Counted from the stretch's first letter, positions 8,189 to 19,111 are shown. The stretch is 64,000 bases of DNA from Comamonas sp. BIGb0152 (GCF_024809975.1 NZ_JANUDY010000006.1:1-64000); one strand, 5' to 3'. The notes: a model not told the origin generated them from the sequence alone. Translations and numbers: made by a program.

Positions 8189-9427
8189 TCACTCGCTCTT
8201 GCAGCTCTCCGGCAGGTACTGTTGCGCAGCACCATCAGCGCTGCAATGCCAGAGCAGCTTGCCGCCCTCGCCCAGCATGGGCTGCATCTGCAGCTGGCCA
8301 TGCACGGTGATCGCCGTCAGCGACATGTCTTCGCTGTCATACATCAGCGCAGCGGCCTGCTGCGGCGATACCCCCGCATCGGCCAGCGCGTCGGGTACTT
8401 CTTCATAGCTCTGGTAGTAGCGCGACAGCGCCTGGCGTACCGGCTCAGCCTGCGCCCACTCCTTTTGGAAGACTTCCTTGCCCTTTTGGGACTGCATGCC
8501 TTGCATCAGCATCTGGCTGAAAGCACCACCACCGGCACCACCTGCGCCTTTGAGCGCCGGCAAGGCAATGGCTGCCGCGATACCGATGATCGCGATCACC
8601 ATCAGCAGGCCCACGGCCCCGCCCCCAGCCCGGCCGCCATAGGGCACAAACAGCGCAAACAGGTACGAGAAGGGGTTGCGGCCCGGCATCTTGATGCCGG
8701 GGCTGATCATGCGCGCCACACGCTTGGTGAGCCAGGGGTAGCCGTTCAGCAGCTCATGCAGATCAGGGAAGAAGCCCCGGTTGCTCATGGTCTGGCGCGC
8801 ATACTGCACCAGGTTGATGGTCTTCCACTTCTGCGCGCCAGCGGCCAGCACCGACAGCGCGCGGCCGGCCGATTCCGAGCCTTCGCAGCAGGCGCGTCCG
8901 TGCAGGTCGCAGGTGTATTCCTGGGCGCGCGCATAGGCCGCGCCAATCAGCGGCAGCCACAGCACCGGCATGCGCCAAAAGTGGCCGGTCAAATGGCCTT
9001 GCTTGATATGGCCTAGCTCATGGCCAAAGTAGAAGTTCACGCCATCGGGCAGCGCGCGCATGGCGTCCACCGTGTCGCTGAGCACAATGACAAAGTTGCG
9101 GCCCAAAAAGCGGGTGGCAAAGGCATTCATCATGCCGTCGCCTTGCAGCAGATAGGCCTCGGGCGGGTCGACCAGCTCCAGCTTTTTGCAGCACTGCAGG
9201 TACTGCAGGTACAGCTCGGGGAACTGCTCGTCCGACAGGCGCACCCCGGTGCCACGCAGCCAGGCGATCAACGCCGACTGCGCAAACAGATAGAAAATGA
9301 AACCGATGAGCAAGTAGATCAGCACCGTGCCCAGGCTCAGTAACAAGATCAGCAGCCATGCCAACAAGCCCAAAACCAGGGTGATAGCGCCCAGGGTCCG
9401 CTCGCGCGGATAGACCCACTCCTTCAT
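8189..9427 (-). CDS. M48-family zinc metalloprotease with C-terminal type IV pilin-like domain
   Basis: This is a 412-residue membrane protein. Residues 12-55 are strongly hydrophobic. The zinc-protease motif HELGH is at 136-140 and the probable third ligand is Glu170 in EYTCD, matching the HtpX/M48 pattern. Residues 272-293 (GLLMVIAIIGIAAAIALPAL) closely resemble the N-terminal helix of type IV pilins. The C-terminus resembles a pilin head: a beta-rich stretch with LTAITVHGQL and a final WHCSADG...YLPESC cysteine pair. The prepilin cleavage site and Glu5 are missing, so it is unlikely to be processed or polymerised. AAGGAG lies before the ATG. The role is unknown; membrane protein quality control is plausible for the protease part. 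Confidence 0.82.
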   Translation of the reverse strand: MKEWVYPRERTLGAITLVLGLLAWLLILLLSLGTVLIYLLIGFIFYLFAQSALIAWLRGTGVRLSDEQFPELYLQYLQCCKKLELVDPPEAYLLQGDGMMNAFATRFLGRNFVIVLSDTVDAMRALPDGVNFYFGHELGHIKQGHLTGHFWRMPVLWLPLIGAAYARAQEYTCDLHGRACCEGSESAGRALSVLAAGAQKWKTINLVQYARQTMSNRGFFPDLHELLNGYPWLTKRVARMISPGIKMPGRNPFSYLFALFVPYGGRAGGGAVGLLMVIAIIGIAAAIALPALKGAGGAGGGAFSQMLMQGMQSQKGKEVFQKEWAQAEPVRQALSRYYQSYEEVPDALADAGVSPQQAAALMYDSEDMSLTAITVHGQLQMQPMLGEGGKLLWHCSADGAAQQYLPESCKSE

Positions 9428-9530
9428 AGGTGTCTCCTTTGTAAAGAGCGCGTATCATGCCCGAGCCGCGCGGCCTTTATAGGGAGAATTTATAGGATGT
9501 TGCATAGCAGCAACTGCCTCGCCGCTAAGC

Positions 9531-10931
9531 TTACTTGCGGCTTACTTCGCGCAGGGTCACCAGCTCTTCAGCCATGGTCGGATGGATGCCAATCGTCTGG
9601 TCAAACACGGCCTTGGTCGCGCCGGCCTTGATCGCCACCGCAAAGCCCTGGGTGATCTCGGCCGCATCGGCGCCCACCACATGCAGACCGACGACCTTGT
9701 CGCTGGCATCATCGACGACCAGCTTGACCAGGCAGCGCTCGCTGCGGCCCGACAAGGTGTGGCGCAGCGGCTTGAAATCGCTGCGGTAAATGCGCACGGC
9801 CCCATGGCGCTCGCGGGCCTGCGCCTCGGTCAGGCCCACGGTGCCAATCTGCGGATGGGTGAAGACCGCCGTGGGGATGTTGTCGTAGTCCATCACCCGC
9901 GCGGCCTTGCCCGCCTCGGGGCCCCAGAGATGGTCCACCCAGGCCATGGCTTCGGCCAGGGCCACCGGTGTCAGCTCCATGCGCCCCACCACATCGCCCA
10001 GCGCATGCACGCTGGGCTGGGCGGTGGCCAGCTGCGCATCGACGACGATGGCGCCGCTCTTGTCCAGCGCAATGCCCAGCGCCTCCAGGCCCAGGCCGGC
10101 CACATTGGCCTTGCGGCCGGTGGCATACAGCACCTGGTCGGCATGCAGCAGCGTGCCATCGGCCAAGGTCAGCGTGCGCTCACCGCTGGCGGTATCGCAA
10201 GCAATCGATGTGACCTCGGTGTTCAGGCGCAGGTCCAGGCCGCTCTTGCGCATCTCCTCGGCCACAAAGCTGCGCACCTCGTCATCAAAGCCGCGCAAAA
10301 TCTGCTCGCCCCGGTGCAGCAGGCTCACCTGCACCCCCAGGCCATGGAAGATGCTGGCCATCTCGCAGCCGATGTAGCCGCCGCCCACAACCACCAGCCG
10401 GCGCGGCAGCTGGGCCAGGTCAAACATCTCGTCCGAGACGATCACGTGCTCGCTACCCGGCAGCTTGGGGTGTACCGGTGTGCCACCCGTCGCGATCAAA
10501 ATATGGGCTGCGCTGAGTGTGCGCACATCGGCGCCATCGGCCGACACCACGACGGTATGGGCATCGGCCAGCCGGCCCTGGCCCACAATGCGCTCCACCT
10601 TGGCATTGCGCATCAGGCCTTCGTAAATGCCATTGAGCCGGGAGATTTCCTGCGCGCGTGCTGCCTTCAAGGCCTGCCAGTCCAGTGCAATCGCCTCGGG
10701 CATTTGCCAGCCGTAGCCCCGCGCCTCTGCAAAGGCCTCGGCATAGCCGGCCGCATAGCTGTAGAGCTTTTTGGGGATGCAGCCCACATTCACACAGGTG
10801 CCGCCCATAGCTTTGGATTCCACCACCGCCACCTTGGCACCCCGCGCTGCCGCCATGCGGGCGGCCCGCACGCCCCCCGATCCGCCACCAATCACCACCA
10901 GATCCAGGTCCCAGGAATGGCTTGTCTGCAT
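9531..10931 (-). CDS. gor: glutathione-disulfide reductase
   Basis: This 466-residue NADPH-dependent flavoenzyme reduces oxidised glutathione. It has an N-terminal FAD fold (VIGGGSGGVRAAR), the redox-active pair in GTCVNVGCIPKK, the NADP-binding VVVGGGYIGCEMAS segment, and the C-terminal catalytic GIHPTMAEELV, whose His-Glu pair serves the disulfide of the partner subunit. AGGAG lies before the ATG at 10931. Length and motif order are normal for the family. It is separated from the aldolase gene upstream by a strong terminator. Related thiol reductases share the fold, but the HPTxxEE tail favours glutathione reductase. Confidence 0.92.
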   Translation of the reverse strand: MQTSHSWDLDLVVIGGGSGGVRAARMAAARGAKVAVVESKAMGGTCVNVGCIPKKLYSYAAGYAEAFAEARGYGWQMPEAIALDWQALKAARAQEISRLNGIYEGLMRNAKVERIVGQGRLADAHTVVVSADGADVRTLSAAHILIATGGTPVHPKLPGSEHVIVSDEMFDLAQLPRRLVVVGGGYIGCEMASIFHGLGVQVSLLHRGEQILRGFDDEVRSFVAEEMRKSGLDLRLNTEVTSIACDTASGERTLTLADGTLLHADQVLYATGRKANVAGLGLEALGIALDKSGAIVVDAQLATAQPSVHALGDVVGRMELTPVALAEAMAWVDHLWGPEAGKAARVMDYDNIPTAVFTHPQIGTVGLTEAQARERHGAVRIYRSDFKPLRHTLSGRSERCLVKLVVDDASDKVVGLHVVGADAAEITQGFAVAIKAGATKAVFDQTIGIHPTMAEELVTLREVSRK

Positions 10932-11020
10932 GCTCTGCGCTCCTTTGTTTGCTATGCCTTGCATTGTGCAAAAACACGGGCTGCAGCGCCCGCGTGCGGT
11001 TATCGACAGATGGCGTAGGC

Positions 11021-11060
11021 CAAAAGCAAAAGCCTGCAACGCACAGGCAGTTGCAGGCTT
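11021..11060 (-). terminator. intrinsic terminator of the aldolase gene
   Basis: A perfect 11-bp stem AAGCCTGCAAC/GTTGCAGGCTT (11030-11040 with 11050-11060) has a 9-base loop and is followed leftward by a T-rich tract. It lies 36 bases beyond the aldolase stop. Confidence 0.82.
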
Positions 11061-11096
11061 TGGCGGCCAGTGCCGGGCACTGGCTAAAGAGGCAAT

Positions 11097-12161
11097 TTAC
11101 TTGACCAGCTGGGCCAGATCGCCAGCGCTGTACTTCTTGGCCATCTGCTCCAGGCTGTAGCCCTTGATCTTGCCGCCCTGGCCTTCGCAGCCGAACTCGA
11201 CGTAACGGGCCTTGCAGATGAGCTTGGCCGCTTCACGGGCGGGCTTGAGCCATTCGCGGGCGTCGAACTTGTCGGGGTTCTCGGCCAGGAACTTGCGCAC
11301 TGCGCCGGTCATCGCCAAGCGGATGTCGGTGTCGATGTTGATCTTGCGCACGCCGAACTTGATGGCTTCCTGGATTTCCTCGACCGGCACGCCGTAGGTT
11401 TCCTTCATCTTGCCGCCGTACTGGTTGATGATGGCCAGCAAATCCTGGGGCACGGACGAGGAGCCATGCATCACCAGGTGGGTGTTGGGGATGCGGGCAT
11501 GGATTTCCTTGACGCGCGAGATCGCCAGGATGTCGCCCGTGGGCTTGCGGCTGAACTTGTAGGCGCCGTGGCTGGTGCCGATGGCAATCGCCAGTGCATC
11601 GAGCTGGGTGGCCTTGACGAACACGGCCGCTTCTTCGGGGTCGGTCAGCATCTGGCTGTGGTCCAGCTTGCCCACGGCGCCAATGCCGTCTTCTTCGCCG
11701 GCTTCACCGGTTTCCAGGTTGCCCAGGCAGCCCAGCTCGCCTTCCACGGTGGCACCGATCTGGTGGGCCATGGCGACGACTTTTTGCGTCACATCGACGT
11801 TGTAGTCAAAGCTCGATGGGGTCTTGCCGTCGCTCATCAGCGAGCCGTCCATCATCACCGAGCCAAAGCCCAGGTTCAGCGCGCCCTGGCAGATCTCGGG
11901 GGTGGTGCCGTGGTCCTGGTGCATCACCAGCGGGATGTGGGGGTACATCTCGGCCGCTGCCTGGATCAGGTGCTTGATGAAGGGCTCACCGGCGTACTTG
12001 CGGGCGCCAGCGCTGGCCTGCAAGATCACGGGCGCGCCGACTTCGTCTGCCGCCGACATCACGGCCTGGACTTGTTCCAGGTTGTTGACGTTAAAGGCAG
12101 GGATGCCGTAGCCATTTTCGGCGGCATGGTCGAGCATTTCGCGCATCGAGATCAAAGGCAT
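11097..12161 (-). CDS. fba: class II fructose-bisphosphate aldolase
   Basis: This 354-residue zinc-dependent aldolase cleaves or forms fructose-1,6-bisphosphate in glycolysis, gluconeogenesis and, where present, the Calvin cycle. Key features are [11 protein letters not shown] with the zinc and catalytic residues, VEGELG, the second zinc-ligand region [20 protein letters not shown] and [12 protein letters not shown] for phosphate binding. It begins at the first residues of the conserved fold ([10 protein letters not shown]). Pyruvate kinase and phosphoglycerate kinase lie elsewhere in this window rather than adjacent. It ends at a strong intrinsic terminator. Confidence 0.95.
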   Translation of the reverse strand: MPLISMREMLDHAAENGYGIPAFNVNNLEQVQAVMSAADEVGAPVILQASAGARKYAGEPFIKHLIQAAAEMYPHIPLVMHQDHGTTPEICQGALNLGFGSVMMDGSLMSDGKTPSSFDYNVDVTQKVVAMAHQIGATVEGELGCLGNLETGEAGEEDGIGAVGKLDHSQMLTDPEEAAVFVKATQLDALAIAIGTSHGAYKFSRKPTGDILAISRVKEIHARIPNTHLVMHGSSSVPQDLLAIINQYGGKMKETYGVPVEEIQEAIKFGVRKINIDTDIRLAMTGAVRKFLAENPDKFDAREWLKPAREAAKLICKARYVEFGCEGQGGKIKGYSLEQMAKKYSAGDLAQLVK

Positions 12162-12273
12162 GGTGGTCGGGTCCGTTTAAATGCAAAGAAAAAGTGCTGC
12201 AGCGCCCGCCGCAACACCCTGGATTCATATTCGCGGCATGGTAACCGCTTGGTAACTGCCTATTTTAGCAAGC

Positions 12274-13626
12274 TCAGGCCATCTGGGCGAGCGCCATACT
12301 GAGGCGATAGCAAGTGGTATAGGGCGGCATGGCTGTCGGCTGCGCAAATTCCCCTCCGTGCAAGGCCATGATGCGGCGCACAATCTGGTGGCCCAGCTGC
12401 AGGCTGTCCACCGGCTCGGGCACGGGCTGCGCACTGTGGCGGCCGCCATCGTCACAGACCTGCAGCCAGCACTGGCCGCCATCCACGCCCGCCTGCACCT
12501 CGATCTGGGTGCCCTCGGGGGTGTGGCGCAGCGCGTTCTCGACCAGGTTGCGCAAGGCCGCCTCCAGCAAGACCGCATGGCCGCTGACCCACAGATGCTC
12601 GGGCATCTCCACCGCCACACTGCCCCCGCGCTGCCAGGCAGCCTGTGCATATTCGGCCCCCACCGTGCGCGCCAGTTGCGCCAGGTCCACCGGCGTGGCC
12701 TGCTCGGTCAGGGCTACGCGGCTGCTGCGGGCCAGGGCCAGGATCTGGTTGAGCACATGGCCGGCACGCAGCGCATCGGCATGCAGGCGCTGCACCGCCT
12801 GGGCCTGCTGCGCCGGCTCCAGCCCGCCTTGCAGCGATTGCGCATGCAAGCTGATGGAGGTCAGCGGGGTGCGCAATTCATGGGCCACCTGGTTGGCCAG
12901 CTGGCGCTCGCGCTCCATCGCCTCGTCATTGCGGTCCAGCAGGCGGTTGAAAGCATGGGTGACCGCCCGGAACTCCTGCCAGTTGTGGCCGGTGGACAGG
13001 CGCTGGCCCTGCTCGGGTTCGAGTCGCTCCACATCGTGCGAGAGCTGGTGCAAGGGCTTGAGGCCGGCGCGGATCGTGAGCCCCAGCACCAGGGTGACGA
13101 CCGGCAGCAGCCACAGCCCGGGCAAAATCATCTGCCCGGCAATGTCATCGGCTAGGTCATCGCGCTCCTGCAGGTTCACCAGCACGGCCACCTTGCGCGT
13201 GTGCTCGGTATTCCATTGGGTGAAGGTGCGCCAGACCTCGTGCTTGGGCCCCAGCTGCGCATCGAAAAAACCACTGCGCCCATCGGCAAAATGCAGGCGT
13301 GGCGCACTGCCGACATTGAGCACCAGGTCGCCATCCGCACTCCAGACCTGCAGGCTCATCGACTGCTGGTAGTCATGTGCATGCAGGCCCGGCAGGGCCA
13401 CGCGCTCGGTAGGCAGGCCCGGTGGGGTCTGCGGGTTGGAGGGGATATTGAGCACCAGGGCAGCGACGCCAGCCAGGTGGCCGTCGGTCAGCTCGTCGGC
13501 TTCTTCGATGCCGGTCTGGTAGGCCCAGTAGACAAAACTGGCCCAGACGACGACCAGCGCGCCCAGAATCCAGACCAGCAGCCGGGTCTGCAGCTGGGGC
13601 AGGCGCTGGGGCTTGGCTGCCGCCAT
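12274..13626 (-). CDS. sensor histidine kinase with atypical ATP-lid region
   Basis: This is a 450-residue inner-membrane sensor, partner of the response regulator upstream. Order: membrane segment at about 17-38, a periplasmic domain of about 110 residues, a second segment at about 165-190, HAMP-like linker, dimerisation helix with His249 in VAHELRTPLTS, and a HATPase domain with a good N box (LRNLVENALRHT). After the N box the protein has DDGGRH instead of DxGxG, and it then goes quickly to LGHQIVRRIMALHGG. The usual F box, GLGLAIV glycines and about 20 lid residues are therefore missing or changed. ATG 13626 overlaps the regulator stop by one base; a GTG three bases upstream is an alternative start. 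Translational coupling is likely. Confidence 0.85.
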   Translation of the reverse strand: MAAAKPQRLPQLQTRLLVWILGALVVVWASFVYWAYQTGIEEADELTDGHLAGVAALVLNIPSNPQTPPGLPTERVALPGLHAHDYQQSMSLQVWSADGDLVLNVGSAPRLHFADGRSGFFDAQLGPKHEVWRTFTQWNTEHTRKVAVLVNLQERDDLADDIAGQMILPGLWLLPVVTLVLGLTIRAGLKPLHQLSHDVERLEPEQGQRLSTGHNWQEFRAVTHAFNRLLDRNDEAMERERQLANQVAHELRTPLTSISLHAQSLQGGLEPAQQAQAVQRLHADALRAGHVLNQILALARSSRVALTEQATPVDLAQLARTVGAEYAQAAWQRGGSVAVEMPEHLWVSGHAVLLEAALRNLVENALRHTPEGTQIEVQAGVDGGQCWLQVCDDGGRHSAQPVPEPVDSLQLGHQIVRRIMALHGGEFAQPTAMPPYTTCYRLSMALAQMA

Positions 13627-14327
13627 CACAAAGCCTGGTCCTGGGGCATGAAGTAGCCCACGCCGCGCATGGTCAGGATGTAGTCGGCGCCGAGCTTTTT
13701 GCGCAGGTGGTGGATGTGCACCTCCACCGCATTGCTCTCGACCGAGGCATCAAAGCTGTAGAGCTTTTCTTCGAGCTGCTGGCGCGACAGCACCCGGCCA
13801 TGGGCCTGCAGCAGGATCAAGAGGATGGTGTAGGCGCGGGGAGACAGTTCGACCCCTTCGCCGCCCAGCCGCACCTGGTGCTGTGCCGGGTCCAGCACCA
13901 GATCGCGGTAATGGATCAGCGGATTGGCGCGGCCAGCGGCGCGGCGCACCAGTGCGCGCAGGCGGGCCTGCAGCTCTTCGGCATCAAAGGGTTTGGAGAG
14001 GTAGTCGTCGGCGCCCAGATCCAGGCCCTCGATGCGGTCATGCACGCCGTCACGGGCGGTCAGGATGATGACGGGGGTTGCAGGGTCGGGCAGGCACTTG
14101 CGCAGGCCCGTGGGCGCGGGGGCGTTGCGCAACTGTTGCAACAGGCGCGAGCCATCGCCATCGGGCAGGCCCAGGTCCAGCAGCACGACATCAAAGCCCT
14201 CGGCGGTCAGCGCGCGCCAGGCCTCGGCCAAGCTGGGGCACCAGTCCACCGCATGGCCGCGCTGCTGCAAATTGGCCTTCAGGCCCTCTGCAATGCCGGC
14301 ATCGTCTTCCACCATGAGTATGCGCAT
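13626..14327 (-). CDS. OmpR/PhoB-family response regulator
   Basis: This is a 233-residue two-component regulator. Residues 1-120 form the receiver domain: acidic pocket Glu7-Asp8-Asp9, phospho-acceptor Asp51 in LLDLGLPDG, and the conserved lysine in LSKPFD. The C-terminal half is a winged helix with ESNAVEVHIHHLRKKLG and the TMRGVGYFM hairpin. The start is set at MRILMVEDD; an in-frame ATG nine bases upstream is possible. The resemblance is to the QseB/PmrA/TctD group. It overlaps the kinase gene and faces the PAP2 gene across a region containing a direct repeat typical for this class. Confidence 0.92.
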   Translation of the reverse strand: MRILMVEDDAGIAEGLKANLQQRGHAVDWCPSLAEAWRALTAEGFDVVLLDLGLPDGDGSRLLQQLRNAPAPTGLRKCLPDPATPVIILTARDGVHDRIEGLDLGADDYLSKPFDAEELQARLRALVRRAAGRANPLIHYRDLVLDPAQHQVRLGGEGVELSPRAYTILLILLQAHGRVLSRQQLEEKLYSFDASVESNAVEVHIHHLRKKLGADYILTMRGVGYFMPQDQAL

Positions 14328-14387
14328 GGCTGGCATTGTGCATGACTTGGACCTGCGCGCCTATGGCCTGCACCATGCGCCTGGGCC

Positions 14388-14404
14388 ATTAAGAAGCTTT
14401 TAAG
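14388..14404. promoter_or_regulatory. candidate OmpR-type (PmrA/QseB-like) box
   Basis: ATTAAG and TTTAAG (14388-14393 and 14399-14404) form a direct repeat with a 5-base spacer, giving 11-bp periodicity. PmrA and QseB boxes have this same architecture. It lies between the response regulator and the PAP2 gene, 23 bases before the PAP2 ATG, with a possible TAACAT -10 at 14415-14420. Control by the adjacent regulator is inferred. Confidence 0.5.
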
Positions 14405-14426
14405 CGGGGGGCGCTAACATGGCGCG

Positions 14427-15140
14427 ATGCCCTCCCGCCCTTCCGCCTTGTCAGTCGATACGCACGCCCCTTTGTACAACCGCCGCTGGCTGCTGGCCAC
14501 CGTGCTCAGCTTTGTGCTGATCGCGCTCTGGGATGCCTGGGGCCAGGACCTGGCAATGGCGCATCTCTGGGGCACGGCGCAGGGTTTTGCGCTGCGCGAT
14601 GACCATTTCCTGGTCACCTACATGCACCAGGGCATGCGCAACCTGGGCTGGGTGGTCGTGCTGGCGCTGAGCCTGGGCGTCTGGCTGCCTTTTGGCCTGC
14701 TGCGCCAGCTGCCCACCGCCCGCAGGGTGCAGCTGCTGGTCAGCATTCTGGCCTCGCTGGCGGTGGTGGCCATCCTCAAGCGCAGCAGCGCCACCAGCTG
14801 CCCCTGGGATCTGTCAATGTTCGGTGGCGTGGCGGACTATGTATCGCACTGGCGCTGGGGCCTGCATGATGGCGGCGCCGGCCACTGCTTTCCGGCCGGC
14901 CATGCAGCGGCGGGTTTTTCCTTTGTCGGCGGCTACTTTGCGCTGGCGCGCAATGCGCCACGTGCCGCTCGCTGGTGGCTGGCCGTGTCCCTGGCCGTCG
15001 GTCTGCTGCTGGGCGTTGGCCAGCAGATGCGCGGCGCCCATTACATGAGCCACACCTTGTGGACCGCCTGGCTGTGCTGGACGGCGGGCCTGGCCATCGA
15101 CATGGCCATGGCGCGCAGGCACCGCCAAGCAGCGGTGTAA
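14427..15140 (+). CDS. PAP2-family membrane phosphatase
   Basis: This is a 237-residue integral membrane protein with about six hydrophobic segments and the PAP2 phosphatase motifs: KRSSATSCPWD (motif 1), CFPAGHAAAGF (PSGH-like motif 2) and GAHYMSHTLWT (motif 3, HxxSD-like with SH). Such enzymes remove phosphate from lipid substrates such as undecaprenyl pyrophosphate, phosphatidic acid or lipid A on the periplasmic face. In motif 2 the usual serine is alanine (PAGH), as in LpxE/LpxT-like relatives. It is divergent from the two-component system and may be its target. The exact substrate is unknown. Confidence 0.85.
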   Translation: MPSRPSALSVDTHAPLYNRRWLLATVLSFVLIALWDAWGQDLAMAHLWGTAQGFALRDDHFLVTYMHQGMRNLGWVVVLALSLGVWLPFGLLRQLPTARRVQLLVSILASLAVVAILKRSSATSCPWDLSMFGGVADYVSHWRWGLHDGGAGHCFPAGHAAAGFSFVGGYFALARNAPRAARWWLAVSLAVGLLLGVGQQMRGAHYMSHTLWTAWLCWTAGLAIDMAMARRHRQAAV

Positions 15141-15152
15141 GCGGCCGCTGGC

Positions 15153-16385
15153 TCAGCCGACCAGGCGCCAGTGGTTGTCAAACATCAGCCCGGTCACCGC
15201 ATCGAGCGCCGCCACCGCTTGCTCGCTGCTGCGGCTGGTTCGCTCGGCCACCCCATGACCGCCGCCGGCCCATAGCCGCGCGCCATCGCGGGCCAGCGGG
15301 CAGACATCGCCTTGGGGGCTGGCGCCAAGAAAGCGCGCCTCGGCATCGAACCAGGCCATGCAGTCAGACTTGGGGCAGCTGACCACAAAACCACCTTGCG
15401 CCAGTGGCGCGCATTCCACACTGCCGCCGTAACCGGCCAGCGGCGGCTGGTCTTGCGCCAGCTGCAGGCGCTGGCCATCCCATACCGCAAAGATGGGCGC
15501 ACTCTGGCGCCGTGCGTCGTCGTGCTCGGCCTGCAGAGCGATGCCCAGGCGCTGGCGCGCGGCATCCCAGGCCAGGTGGCGGATCGACAGGCGCGGGTCG
15601 GGCAGCTTCCACTGGCCCAGCAAACGGCCATCGGCGGGGTGCAAGGCCACCAGCGACGGATCCATGCTGTCCAGCCATTTTTTGCTGCGGCCAGTCTCGC
15701 TTTGCGTGGGGATGCCGCCGTTGGCGACGACCAAGGTGCCCGCTGGCAGGCCGCCCAGCGCGGCAGGCAGCACCAGCAGCTCATGCGGGTCCATGCCATG
15801 GCTGCGCCATTCGGCCAGCTTGGCCAGGCTGCGGGCATCGCGCAGGCCGATGCAGCCCTGGCTGTCTTCCAGATCGGTTTCGGTGGTGAACAAAATGCCG
15901 CTGCTGCCCGCGCCCTGCGGTGCCGGCCCCGCCAGCGCCACATGGCCGTTAAAGCAGCGGTCCTCCTGCATCCAGGCCCATTGCAGCGCCCCCGTTTTGG
16001 GCTGCCAGCGCAGCAGCCAATCTCCGGGCCGGCGGGCGGCAAACACCAGTTGGCCATCGGGCAGGGTTTGCACACCATGGCCGCGTGTGGGCAGCGGGGT
16101 GCGCGCTGCAATGCGCCAGGCATGGCCGCCGCCGGCTTGGGGCAGCACTTCGAGCACCCCCGCCCAGTCCTGCGCCATCGCACTGGGGCCATCGCGCCAG
16201 ACCGCCGCCAGCCGGGTCACGCCCGGCGCGCTGCCTGCCTCTTGGGCAAAAGACAGCTCGGCCAAGCCCAGCGCGCCCATGGCCGAGGCACCCAGCCCGC
16301 GCAGCAGCGCGCGCCGGGGTATGGGTACGGATAACAGGGCGGTAGTGGTCACCGATGCGCTCCCGGGTGGCCGCTCAGTCGCCAT
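15153..16385 (-). CDS. DUF1513 protein (last gene of imelysin operon)
   Basis: This is a 410-residue exported protein. The N-terminus carries PRRALLRGLGASAMGAL, a twin-arginine-like signal, followed by a mature domain with repeated strands and short WxxK/D-type turns that suggest a beta-propeller. ATG 16385 overlaps the preceding imelysin gene by 11 bases; a later GTG start just before the signal is possible. DUF1513 proteins regularly close the imelysin / di-haem / imelysin operon in Pseudomonas and relatives (the icmP region of P. aeruginosa is the known example). The biochemical role is unknown; it is convergent with the PAP2 gene. Confidence 0.82.
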   Translation of the reverse strand: MATERPPGSASVTTTALLSVPIPRRALLRGLGASAMGALGLAELSFAQEAGSAPGVTRLAAVWRDGPSAMAQDWAGVLEVLPQAGGGHAWRIAARTPLPTRGHGVQTLPDGQLVFAARRPGDWLLRWQPKTGALQWAWMQEDRCFNGHVALAGPAPQGAGSSGILFTTETDLEDSQGCIGLRDARSLAKLAEWRSHGMDPHELLVLPAALGGLPAGTLVVANGGIPTQSETGRSKKWLDSMDPSLVALHPADGRLLGQWKLPDPRLSIRHLAWDAARQRLGIALQAEHDDARRQSAPIFAVWDGQRLQLAQDQPPLAGYGGSVECAPLAQGGFVVSCPKSDCMAWFDAEARFLGASPQGDVCPLARDGARLWAGGGHGVAERTSRSSEQAVAALDAVTGLMFDNHWRLVG

Positions 16386-17540
16386 CGCTGTCGCTAAAGC
16401 CCAGTGGAATATCGAGCGCCGGCGCGATCTCGGCCTGGTACAGCGCGGTGATGCCCTTGAGCTTGGTAGCCAACGCCAGAATCTCGGTATTGGCCTGCGC
16501 GCCTTCCTTGGCAGGCGTCTTGCCGGGGGCCGGCATGGCGGCATCCACCACACCCATCGCGTCGCGCCAGCGCTGGGCCAGTGCGATATGGCCCTTGCTG
16601 AGCAGCAGCGCTTCGATGGAAATCAGATCTTTGCCGGGCACAGGCGGTTGCTGGCGCTGTGCGGGGGTCAGCAAGGCCTGGGCATGCAGGGCCTGCCACT
16701 GGGTTTGCCACTCGCGCCAGTTGTCGGCCATTGCAATGCGCGCAAAGGCGGGGGCCTTGTTGCTGCCCTCAACCACCTTGACGGGCTTTTCCATCTGCGC
16801 CCAGCGCAGGCGCTCCAGGCCGCCCAGCCACTGGTTGATCCATTCCTCGATCGCCGCGCCGGTTTCCTTGGCGCCGGGACTGGCCACATCTTCGGGTTCG
16901 GTTTCGGAGCCTTCGACACTCCAGGTCTTGCTCTGCAACGGCGCCAGCGCGGTCTGCAGGCTTTGGGCTTCGGCGCTGATCGCCTTGGCCACCTGCAGCG
17001 CAAAGGCGCACTCGGGGCTTGCCGGCTGCAGGCCCTGGCTCAGCAGCCAGTCCAATGCGCCAAAACCCTTGGCGGGCGTGCCCACCAGCTCCATGTCAGC
17101 AGCGGTTTGCGGGCCTTTTTTGACGGCGCGGGCAATCAGCGCCGTGCGGATCGGCGTGAAATCGATCTGCCGCAAAGAGCGGCGCTCCACCAAGGGCCCC
17201 ACGCTGGGCGTGGCCAGCTGCAGCCAGGCGGTATGGCTGCGCTGCCACTGGCTGCGCAACTCTGCCGCTTCGGTTTTGGCGGCAGCGGCCGGCCCCGCGC
17301 AAAAGCCGGCCAGCGCCTGGTCTTGCGCGCTGGCGGCCTGCACAAAGGCGGCAGCGCGTGCCGGCAGGTGCTGACCATACAGGCTTTGCAGCGCCTGGGC
17401 GGCGGTGTAGTAAGGCATGGGGGTGTCGGCAGCCTGCGCCAACGGGGCAGCGCTGCCCATGGCGGCCAGGGCCACCAGGGCGCAGGCCCTGCCTACGGAT
17501 TGCGCGGCCTTGGCAGGCCACCGGTTCAGACCGACTTGCG

Positions 17541-17544
<4 letters not shown>
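16375..17544 (-). CDS. imelysin-family protein lacking the HxxE motif
   Basis: This is a 389-residue exported protein with a signal peptide ending about residue 39 (PLAQA-AD). It is helical and matches the imelysin fold, but the conserved GxHxxE site is replaced: GFGALDWLL at 160-168, with Gly162 and Asp165 in place of His and Glu. It should therefore not bind metal the way the first imelysin of the operon does. Its ATG overlaps the stop of the di-haem gene (ATGA), and its own stop overlaps the DUF1513 gene, so all are translationally coupled. Its role is probably in iron uptake or periplasmic iron handling by association. Confidence 0.85.
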
Positions 17545-19091
<1,547 letters not shown>

Positions 19092-19111
19092 AGTGCAGCA
19101 ACGGTCCTTCG

